Shown here one piece after another: positions 57,403 to 64,000 of a stretch of 64,000 nucleotides of DNA (position 1 is its first letter; the number at the start of each line of letters is the position of its first letter). The stretch comes from Pseudomonas rhizoryzae (lineage in GTDB: Bacteria > Pseudomonadota > Gammaproteobacteria > Pseudomonadales > Pseudomonadaceae): positions 186,001 through 250,000 of the forward strand of contig NZ_SULM01000006.1 of the NCBI RefSeq assembly GCF_005250615.1, read 5' to 3'. The position numbers and the translations under genes were made by a program. A model generated the notes under the pieces. That model was given only the letters and a program-made list of their open reading frames with translations, had not been told where the DNA came from and did no database searches.

Positions 57403-57966
57403 CTACACCCCCTCCCGCCGCCGCAAAACGGCGCGAACCCCCACGAACAACACCACCACACAAATCGCCGCCGCAAAGAACCACCGCTTCGATACATGAT
57501 GCTCGGCGAAGAAATCGCGCAGGATCTCGCCCACCAGGTAGCCGACGCCGGTCATGAGAAACCCCCAGAGCAGCGCCCCTATCACGTTGTAGAACAGAAA
57601 ACGTCGTGGCCTCACCCCACTGGCGCCGATCAGCAGCGGGCCGATCAGGCGAAAGCCATAGGCGAAGCGGATGCCGATGATCCACAGTGCCTCGTGGCGA
57701 TGGATGCGGCGGCGCAGCCAGTCGATGCGCTGCTGCTGATGCTTGAAGCGGCGCAGGATGCCATCGCCATAGCGGCGCCCCAGAAAGAACAGCGTCTGGT
57801 CACCGATGAAGCCGCCCAGGGCCACGCACAGCGCCGTGAGCGGAAACAGCAGATAGCCATGGCGCGCCGCGATACCGGCCAGGATGGCGACGCCGTCGCC
57901 TTCCACCAACGCACCGAGCACGGCGGCGCCATAGCCGTAATTGCTGATCATCTCGCTGTCGATCAT
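57403..57966 (-). CDS. DedA family (SNARE-associated) inner-membrane protein
   Basis: The 187-aa protein starts MIDSEMISNYGYGAAVLGAL behind TAGGACGCTCC. It has the DedA core: VEGDGVAILAGIAARHGY, ALGGFIGDQTLFFLGRRYG and FAYGFRLIGPLLIGASGVRPRRFLFYN with the conserved Gly/Arg/Pro loop, and a final membrane helix. Family members flip lipids and support membrane potential or drug tolerance. It lies 8 bp downstream of the chaA-like gene, so the two form an operon. Confidence 0.9.
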   Translation of the reverse strand: MIDSEMISNYGYGAAVLGALVEGDGVAILAGIAARHGYLLFPLTALCVALGGFIGDQTLFFLGRRYGDGILRRFKHQQQRIDWLRRRIHRHEALWIIGIRFAYGFRLIGPLLIGASGVRPRRFLFYNVIGALLWGFLMTGVGYLVGEILRDFFAEHHVSKRWFFAAAICVVVLFVGVRAVLRRREGV

Positions 57967-57974
57967 GGAGCGTC

Positions 57975-59081
57975 CTAGAGGCCGAGAATGGTCAGCATGA
58001 TGAAGGTACCGAACAGCACGAAGTGGGTCATGCCCTCGATGGCATTGGTCTCGCCGTCGTTGAGGTTGATGGCGGCGACGATCAGGGTCACGGCCATCAT
58101 CACCGTCTGCACCGGGGTCATGGCCATCTGGATCTGTTGGCCGTTGTACAGGGCGATGGCCTCCACCACCGGCACGGTGAGGATCACGGTGGACAGGCTG
58201 GCGCCCAGGGCGATGTTGATCACCGACTGCATGCGATTGGCCATGGCCGCGCGCAGGGCGGTGAGGATCTCCGGGCTGGCGGAGATCACCGCCACCACCA
58301 GGGCCGGCACCAGGGCCGGCACGGCCAGGCCTTCCAGGCCGGTATCCAGGGACTTGGACATCACCTCGGCCAGGGCACCGGTGGCGACGATGCCGACGAT
58401 CAACAGCCCGATGGACAGCGCCGCGCTGCTCTCGCCATGACCGTTCGCCTCGCCCTGCCCCTCGGCCGCCGGGCGCTTGCGCTTCTTCTCCGGGTAGTTG
58501 TAGCTGAAGAAGTAGCTGTGCGGACCGGTCTGCATGCGCAGGAACAGCGCATAGAGCAGCGCCATGGCGCCGATGGTGAAGAAGGAATAGACGTGCCACT
58601 GGGCCGAGGGAATGAACTCCGGCACCAGCATGGAGATGCTCACCGCGGTCATGATCATCACGCCGTAGCTGCGGCTGGAATCGTCGTTATAGGGCTGCTC
58701 GCCGTGCTTGATACCACCGAGCAAGGCGGCCAGGCCGATGATGCCGTTCATGTCCAGCATCACCGCGGCGTAGATGGTATCGCGGGCCAGGGTCGGCGAA
58801 TGGTCGTGGCTCATCATGATCGCCAGGATGATCACCTCCACCAGCACGGCGGAGAGGGTCAGGATCATGGTGCCGTAGGGATCGCCGACCTTTTCCGCCA
58901 GCAATTCGGCGTGGTGGGCCACGCGCATGGCGGCGCAGATGATGGCGGCGATCAGGCCCCCGGCGGCGATCAGCGCCAGGGTCTGGCCACCGCCGAGCAG
59001 GGCGTGCTCGAACACATAGGCCAGCACCGTGGCACCAATGGCGACCAGCAGCAGGGTTTCGTCTTTGAGGGCGGCGAGCAT
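57975..59081 (-). CDS. chaA: Calcium:proton antiporter ChaA-like
   Basis: The 368-aa protein is close to E. coli ChaA (366 aa). About 11 membrane helices form two CaCA repeats; the alpha-1 region has GTMILTLSAVLVEVIILAIMM and alpha-2 has LVPALVVAVISASPEILTALRAA, each with the conserved acidic residue. An acidic/Asn-rich cytoplasmic loop lies between (EKKRKRPAAEGQGEANGHGE). It exchanges Ca2+ (or Na+/K+) for protons at the inner membrane, mainly at alkaline pH. It is first gene of an operon with dedA. Confidence 0.9.
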   Translation of the reverse strand: MLAALKDETLLLVAIGATVLAYVFEHALLGGGQTLALIAAGGLIAAIICAAMRVAHHAELLAEKVGDPYGTMILTLSAVLVEVIILAIMMSHDHSPTLARDTIYAAVMLDMNGIIGLAALLGGIKHGEQPYNDDSSRSYGVMIMTAVSISMLVPEFIPSAQWHVYSFFTIGAMALLYALFLRMQTGPHSYFFSYNYPEKKRKRPAAEGQGEANGHGESSAALSIGLLIVGIVATGALAEVMSKSLDTGLEGLAVPALVPALVVAVISASPEILTALRAAMANRMQSVINIALGASLSTVILTVPVVEAIALYNGQQIQMAMTPVQTVMMAVTLIVAAINLNDGETNAIEGMTHFVLFGTFIMLTILGL

Positions 59082-59171
59082 GGAAAAAGCGTCCTTGAAT
59101 GAGCAATGCCTTGTTACGACCGCCGACGATAGCAAAACGCTCGCAGCCCCAGGCCAGGCAGTCGTGATCGC

Positions 59172-59978
59172 TCACGCCGAGTTGATGTGTTCCTTGCAGT
59201 ACAGCCGGCGGTAGGCGGCCGGGGTCATGCCGCGCTGGCGGCGGAACAGCCGGCGGAAATAGGCGCTGTCGCCAAAGCCGCAACGCTCGGCGATGCGCGC
59301 CAGCGGCAATTCGGCATTGAGCAGCAGGCGCTCGGCCGCGGTGATGCGCTGGCGATGAATGGCCTCGGTCAGGGTGATGCCGAAGGTCTGGCGGAACACC
59401 CGGCCGAGGTAGTCAGGATTGCAGCGCAGGGCGCTGGCCAAGGTCGCGGCGCCGAGGGCCTCGCCGAAACGGGTGCCGATCAATTGACGGGCACGATAGG
59501 CCAGGGCCACCCCGGCGCCCTGGGCGGCGCTGGCCAGGGGGCTACGCGCCAGGCGTTCCAGCAACGCCAGCAACAGCAGCTCCAGGGCCACCGCCGGGGC
59601 GCCGTCCTCCTGTTCGGCGAGAAACAGCCGCAGCAGGGCGACGAAACGCTCCGGCGCCTGCACCTGGGAACGCTGCGGCACCGCCAGGGGCTCTCCCGTA
59701 GTAGGCGCAGCGGCCAACTCGAAATGCAGCCAGTAGAAACTCAGCTCGGGATCGAAATCGCCCAGGCCCTCGTGCAAGTGTCCCGGCTGTAGCAGCAGCG
59801 CCTCGCCGGCGCCCAGGACGAATTCCGTGTCCTCCTCGCGCAAGCCGAGCATCCCCCGATCGACGTAGATCAGCTCGTAGGACTCGAGGATGCGCCGCGG
59901 ATGGCGCCCGACCCCACGGGAGATGAAGTGGCCGCCGTTCTGCACCCGCAACGGACTGGTGAAATTCAATTGCAGCAT
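59172..59978 (-). CDS. AraC family transcriptional regulator
   Basis: The 268-aa protein starts [16 protein letters not shown] behind GAGGGGCGACC; the frame extends six codons upstream without a site. The N-terminal cupin-like effector domain (about 1-130) has [10 protein letters not shown]. The C-terminal double helix-turn-helix (about 170-265) ends in the AraC signature [30 protein letters not shown] (given whole in the protein near 235-263). It is divergent from the symporter-GH127 operon and very likely activates it in response to an arabinose-type sugar. Confidence 0.92.
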   Translation of the reverse strand: MLQLNFTSPLRVQNGGHFISRGVGRHPRRILESYELIYVDRGMLGLREEDTEFVLGAGEALLLQPGHLHEGLGDFDPELSFYWLHFELAAAPTTGEPLAVPQRSQVQAPERFVALLRLFLAEQEDGAPAVALELLLLALLERLARSPLASAAQGAGVALAYRARQLIGTRFGEALGAATLASALRCNPDYLGRVFRQTFGITLTEAIHRQRITAAERLLLNAELPLARIAERCGFGDSAYFRRLFRRQRGMTPAAYRRLYCKEHINSA

Positions 59979-60188
59979 GGTCGCGCCCCTCGGCATTCGT
60001 CGCTTCGCCTAGTCCAGCAGGATAAGTCGGAATCGTCCCGTTTTTATACGTCCCGGCTCCCTTGTCGGCCTTCGACCGGCGATGCCAACCTACTGTCCAG
60101 GCCAACCGCCCTCGCGGCGGCAGGAACCGGCCCTGACCGTCAGCCTCGACGGCCACCTCCAATAATGACAAGAAAGGGAGAAGCCACC

Positions 60189-61577
60189 ATGACCACCTCG
60201 GTCCTCAGCCCCGCCCTGCTCGCGCCTGCCGCGTCGGCGGCGGAATTGTCTCGCGCGGAAAAGTTCGGCTATGGCCTCGGCGATGCCGGGGGCACCATCA
60301 TCACCTGCCTCATCGCCAATTTCCTCACCTTCTTCTATACCGACATCTTCGGCCTCACCCCGGCCGTGGTCGGCACCCTGTTCCTGGTGCTGCGGGTGGT
60401 GGATGCCCTCGCCGATCCCCTGATGGGCACCCTCGCCGACCGCACCAATAGCCGCTTCGGGCGCTTCCGTCCCTGGCAGCTCTGGGCCGCCCTGCCCATC
60501 GGCCTGGCCGGTATCCTGACCTTCAGCACCCCGGACCTGGGCCCGGACGCCAAGCTGGTCTACGCCTTTCTCACCTACCTGGCGCTATCGCTGAGCTACA
60601 GCGCCATCAACGTGCCCTACTGCGCGCTGATCAACGCCATGACCACCCGCCAGCAGGAAGTGGTGTCCTGCCAGACCTGGCGCTTCATGCTCTGCGGCCT
60701 CGCCGGGCTGCTGGTGTCGGTGGGCCTGCCCTGGATGGTCGCCGTGTTCGGCCATGGCGACCAGGCACAGGGCTATCGCTGGGGCGTCACCCTGCTCTGC
60801 GGGGTGGCGGTGGCCATGTTCCTCTGGTGCTTCTTCAGCGTGCGCGAGCGAGTGCCGTTGGCCACCCTGGGTCACTTCGGGCTGCGCCAGCACCTGGCGG
60901 CGATGAAACGCAACGACCAGTTGCTGCTGATGCTGGCGCTGTCCTTCCTGCTGATCAACGTGTTCAACGTACGCGGCGGCGGCTACCTCTACTTCATCAC
61001 CTACGTGCTGCACGGCGACACGGCCTATACCTCGCTGTTCTTCGCCATGGTGGCCCTGGCCACCACAGGCGGCGCCCTGCTGGTACCGCCACTGTCGCGC
61101 CGCATCGATCCGCTCCGGCTGTACCTGGGCGTCAACCTGCTGCTGGCAGTCTGGAGCCTGGGGCTGTACCTGGTGCCCACCGGCGCCGAACACGCCCGGC
61201 TCTGGCTCGGCCTGATCTTCGCCACCTGCCTGGTCCAGGGCATGACGCTGCCGCTGCACTTCTCCTTCATGGCCTTCGCCGACGACTACGGCCGCTGGAA
61301 GACCGGGGTGCGCTCCTCGGGACTGAACTTCGCCGCCAACCTGTTCTGCATCAAGCTGGCCTGGGCTTCCAGCGCCCTGATCATCAGCGTCCTCTTCACC
61401 CTGGTGGCCTACCATCCCGGTCAGGCCGCCCAGACCTCGGCCTCGCTGTCCGCCATCACCCTGCTGCAGACCCTGATCCCCGCCCTGCTGCACCTGGCGC
61501 TGGCCGGCGTCCTGATGTTCTGCAAGCTGAATCGACCCTTCATGCAACGCCTGGCCGACGACCTGCAGGCCGCCTGA
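60189..61577 (+). CDS. GPH family sugar:cation symporter
   Basis: The 462-aa protein starts [13 protein letters not shown] behind AAAGGGAGAAGCCACC. Twelve membrane helices are likely. GPH hallmarks are [38 protein letters not shown] with the conserved Asp/Arg loop, [12 protein letters not shown] and [16 protein letters not shown]. This family (MelB, XylP, YicJ) imports glycosides with H+ or Na+. Its gene is 19 bp upstream of the GH127 arabinofuranosidase, so an arabinoside is the expected cargo. Confidence 0.93.
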   Translation: MTTSVLSPALLAPAASAAELSRAEKFGYGLGDAGGTIITCLIANFLTFFYTDIFGLTPAVVGTLFLVLRVVDALADPLMGTLADRTNSRFGRFRPWQLWAALPIGLAGILTFSTPDLGPDAKLVYAFLTYLALSLSYSAINVPYCALINAMTTRQQEVVSCQTWRFMLCGLAGLLVSVGLPWMVAVFGHGDQAQGYRWGVTLLCGVAVAMFLWCFFSVRERVPLATLGHFGLRQHLAAMKRNDQLLLMLALSFLLINVFNVRGGGYLYFITYVLHGDTAYTSLFFAMVALATTGGALLVPPLSRRIDPLRLYLGVNLLLAVWSLGLYLVPTGAEHARLWLGLIFATCLVQGMTLPLHFSFMAFADDYGRWKTGVRSSGLNFAANLFCIKLAWASSALIISVLFTLVAYHPGQAAQTSASLSAITLLQTLIPALLHLALAGVLMFCKLNRPFMQRLADDLQAA

Positions 61578-61596
61578 CTTCCCTCTGGAGGATTCC

Positions 61597-63561
61597 ATGT
61601 CAACGCCCCCTCTCGAAACGCCCCGCGTCCGGCTCGACGACCCCTTCTGGAACGCCTATCGGCAACTGGTCCGTGAGGTGGTCATCCCCTACCAATGGGA
61701 GGCGCTCAACGACCGCGTCGACGCCGCCGAGCCCAGCCATGCCCTCGACAACTTCCGCATCGCCGCCGGCCAGCGTCAGGGCGAGCATCACGGCATGGTG
61801 TTCCAGGACAGCGACGTGACCAAATGGCTGGAGGCAGTGGCCTACCAACTCGCCCAGGCACCCGACCCGGCCCTGGAGGCCACCGCCGACGAGGTGATCG
61901 CCCTCATCGGCGCCGCCCAGCAGCCGGACGGCTACCTCAACACCTACTTCACCGTGAAGGCCCCCGCGGCCCGCTGGACCAACCTCGCCGAGTGCCACGA
62001 GCTGTACTGCGCCGGCCACCTGATCGAAGCCGCCGTGGCCTACTACCAGGCCACCGGCAAGACCGCGCTGCTGAACATCGCGCGACGCCTGACCGACCAC
62101 ATCGACCAGGTGTTCGGTCCGCGCCCCGGGCAGTTGCCCGGCTATCCGGGCCACCCGGAGATCGAACTGGCGCTGATGCGTCTCTATGAGGTCACCGACG
62201 AGCCGCGCTACCTGGCCCTGGGGCGCTACTTCGTCGAGCAGCGCGGCCAGCAGCCGCACTACTACGACGCCGAGTACGAGCGCCGCGGCCGCACCTTCCA
62301 CTGGCCCAGCCACGGTCCGGCCTGGATGATCAAGGACAAGGCCTACAGCCAGGCCCACGCCCCCATCCTCCAGCAGGACAAGGCGGTCGGCCATGCGGTG
62401 CGCCTGCTCTATCTCTACACCGGGGTCGCCCACCTCGCCCGGCTCACCGGTGACGCCGAGCAGGCCGCCGCCTGCCGGCGCATCTGGGACAACCTGACCC
62501 AGCGCCAGCTCTATGTCACCGGCGGGGTGGGTGCCCAGAGCCATGGCGAATCCTTGACCTGCGACTTCGACCTGCCCAGCGACACCGCCTACGCCGAGAC
62601 CTGCGCCTCGGTGGCCCTGGTGATGTTCGCCCGGCGCCTGCTCGAACTCAGCCCGGAAGGCCGCTACGCCGACGTCCTGGAGCGGGCGCTGTACAACACC
62701 GTGCTGGCCGGCATGGCGCTGGATGGCCGGCACTTCTTCTACGTCAATCCGCTGGAGGTGCATCCCGCGACCCTGGCCGGCAGCCACCGCTACGACCACG
62801 TCCATGCCGTGCGCCAGCGCTGGTTCGGCTGCGCCTGCTGTCCGCCGAACATCGCCCGCCTGCTGGGCTCGCTGGAGGACTATGTCTATCTGCAGCGCGA
62901 GGACAGCCTCTATGTGCACCTCTACGTGGGCAGCGATCTCGACTTCCGCCTCGCCGGCCAGCACTGGCAACTGCGCCAGCGCAGCGACTATCCCTGGCAG
63001 GGCCGCATCGGCTTCGAGCTGGCCGGGGCGGCCCAGGGCGGCACCTTCACCCTGGCCCTGCGCCTGCCCGACTGGTGCCCGGCGCCGGCGCTACGGATCA
63101 ACGACGAGCCGGTCGACCTGGCGCCCCTGACCCGCGACGGCTATTGCCACCTGCGCCGCGAGTGGCGGACCGGCGACCGGGTGGAGCTGGACCTGCCCAT
63201 GCCGCCGCAACGCCTGCGCGCCCATCCCCAGGTCCGCCAACTGGCCGGCAAGGTGGCGCTGCAGCGCGGGCCGCTGGTCTATTGCCTGGAACAGGCGGAC
63301 AACGGCGCCGACCTGCACAACCTGTCGCTGCCGCCAACGGCGGAGTTCCATGAGATCCACGGCCGTGCGCCGTTGCAGCAGGTCGTGCAGCTGGACGCCG
63401 AGGGACTGCGCTGGAATGCGGCGGCCAGCGCCGCCCAGCCGCTCTATCGCCAGGCGTCGGCGCCGCCCCAGGCCCGTCCGCAGCGACTCACCTTCATCCC
63501 CTACTACGCCTGGGCCAATCGCGGCGAAGGCGAGATGCGGGTCTGGGTCGACGAGCGCTGA
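61597..63561 (+). CDS. GH127 beta-L-arabinofuranosidase
   Basis: The 654-aa protein starts behind TGGAGGATTCC. An (alpha/alpha)6 barrel with AYAETCASV (E334, C336) and FGCACCPPN (C414, C415) matches the HypBA1 zinc-thiolate site (Glu338, Cys340, Cys417, Cys418), in which one Cys is the nucleophile. C-terminal beta-sandwich domains follow. No signal peptide, so it acts in the cytoplasm on imported short arabinosides, such as those from plant hydroxyproline-rich glycoproteins. It is second gene in an operon with the GPH symporter. Length fits the family (about 640-660 aa). Confidence 0.93.
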   Translation: MSTPPLETPRVRLDDPFWNAYRQLVREVVIPYQWEALNDRVDAAEPSHALDNFRIAAGQRQGEHHGMVFQDSDVTKWLEAVAYQLAQAPDPALEATADEVIALIGAAQQPDGYLNTYFTVKAPAARWTNLAECHELYCAGHLIEAAVAYYQATGKTALLNIARRLTDHIDQVFGPRPGQLPGYPGHPEIELALMRLYEVTDEPRYLALGRYFVEQRGQQPHYYDAEYERRGRTFHWPSHGPAWMIKDKAYSQAHAPILQQDKAVGHAVRLLYLYTGVAHLARLTGDAEQAAACRRIWDNLTQRQLYVTGGVGAQSHGESLTCDFDLPSDTAYAETCASVALVMFARRLLELSPEGRYADVLERALYNTVLAGMALDGRHFFYVNPLEVHPATLAGSHRYDHVHAVRQRWFGCACCPPNIARLLGSLEDYVYLQREDSLYVHLYVGSDLDFRLAGQHWQLRQRSDYPWQGRIGFELAGAAQGGTFTLALRLPDWCPAPALRINDEPVDLAPLTRDGYCHLRREWRTGDRVELDLPMPPQRLRAHPQVRQLAGKVALQRGPLVYCLEQADNGADLHNLSLPPTAEFHEIHGRAPLQQVVQLDAEGLRWNAAASAAQPLYRQASAPPQARPQRLTFIPYYAWANRGEGEMRVWVDER

Positions 63562-63568
63562 CCGCGCC

Positions 63569-64000
63569 TCAGTTCGTCTCTGACCCACGCGGCACCAGGC
63601 GGCTCCACACCGCCCTGGTGCCCAGGGCGCAGGCCTGGCGATAGCCCAGCGCATGGCGTTCCACCAGGTACCAGGACACCACCGCCAGCGGCAGGGTGAT
63701 GCCGATGGAGAGGATCACCATGGTCCAGGCCTCGATGCCGGGGATCACCGCGGCCAGGGTCTGCTGCACCGGGAAGGAATAGATGTAGAGTCCGTAGGAA
63801 TAGTCGCCCACCTCGTTGAAGGCACGGATGCGCCCGGCCGGGATGAAGGCGAGGTAGAGCAGCACGTAGCCCAGGACGAGGTTGTACACCAGGAAGAAGC
63901 TATCGCGGTCGGGCATGGCCACCGCCAGCAAGGCCACGGCGGCGACAAAGGCGGCGCGTGACAGCGGGATGTAGGCGCGCAACACATAGAAGGCGCCCCC
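63569..64000 (-). CDS. Acyltransferase 3 family protein, C-terminal part (runs off window)
   Basis: The visible C-terminal 140 or so residues contain four to five membrane helices and the family segment NEVGDYSYGLYIYSFPVQQTL, the same as in the acyltransferase at 32581 (GDYSYGLYLFNFPVQQ), and end in a short basic tail. The start lies beyond the window. It converges with the GH127 gene and its stop is 7 bp away. It may modify a surface polysaccharide. The partner glycan is unknown. Confidence 0.85.
   Translation of the reverse strand, partial: GGAFYVLRAYIPLSRAAFVAAVALLAVAMPDRDSFFLVYNLVLGYVLLYLAFIPAGRIRAFNEVGDYSYGLYIYSFPVQQTLAAVIPGIEAWTMVILSIGITLPLAVVSWYLVERHALGYRQACALGTRAVWSRLVPRGSETN

Overview
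The window looks like a chromosomal segment of a high-GC pseudomonad. NhaA, CrcB, DNA polymerase II, IlvE, paired DUF4398 lipoproteins, many PAS-type hybrid kinases and the typical short intergenic hairpin repeats point to Pseudomonas, possibly the P. oryzihabitans/psychrotolerans group. That species guess rests on general resemblance only. I see no rRNA, tRNA, CRISPR array or complete insertion sequence.

Layout. 1-8.5 kb: the 3' part of a hybrid histidine kinase, a tiny membrane peptide, a class II aldolase, a secreted phosphatase/phosphodiesterase-like enzyme, a PhzF-family isomerase, an array of 127-bp tandem repeats, and a TetR regulator divergent from an alpha/beta hydrolase with two operator-like palindromes between them. 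8.5-13.1 kb: an AT-rich accessory island in otherwise GC-rich DNA. It has a possibly frameshifted gene at the left, a ten-unit CCTAAA repeat, a SIR2-domain protein with a restriction-endonuclease-like N-terminus, a protein with a C-terminal HEPN-like R-x4-H motif, and a decayed curlin-repeat fragment at the right edge. 13.2-23.6 kb: ordinary accessory metabolism (two SDRs, a GMC oxidoreductase, GNAT, MFS/LysR pair) plus a GAF histidine kinase and a MITE-like element. 23.6-29.8 kb: a 1297-aa double hybrid kinase and a chemoreceptor behind a FliA-type promoter. 30-38.6 kb: a dihydrolipoyl-dehydrogenase-like flavoprotein, an acyltransferase, nhaA-crcB, an HPP/CBS membrane protein, two DUF4398 lipoproteins and an MDR oxidoreductase. 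38.7-49.9 kb: two convergent single-domain response regulators separated by a second MITE-like element, a five-sensor hybrid kinase, PrpF and dienelactone-hydrolase genes, and a giant CheB-CheR-PAS-kinase-receiver protein. 50.3-64 kb: polB divergent from a DEDDh exonuclease, an alcohol dehydrogenase, ilvE, a block of inverted intergenic repeats, dedA/chaA, and an AraC-GPH symporter-GH127 beta-L-arabinofuranosidase locus. An acyltransferase runs off the end.

How the genes work together. Signal transduction dominates: three DFNNLL-type hybrid kinases, one GAF/HisKA_2-type kinase, one CheB/CheR hybrid, two lone receivers and one chemoreceptor. The clearest physiological unit is the 59-63.6 kb pentose-glycan locus, with regulator, importer and glycosidase. 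The most interesting unit is the SIR2/HEPN pair. It carries the expected NAD-binding and catalytic motifs and is a candidate anti-phage defence module. Its exact two-gene composition, and a hexanucleotide repeat just upstream that could change expression, are worth testing.
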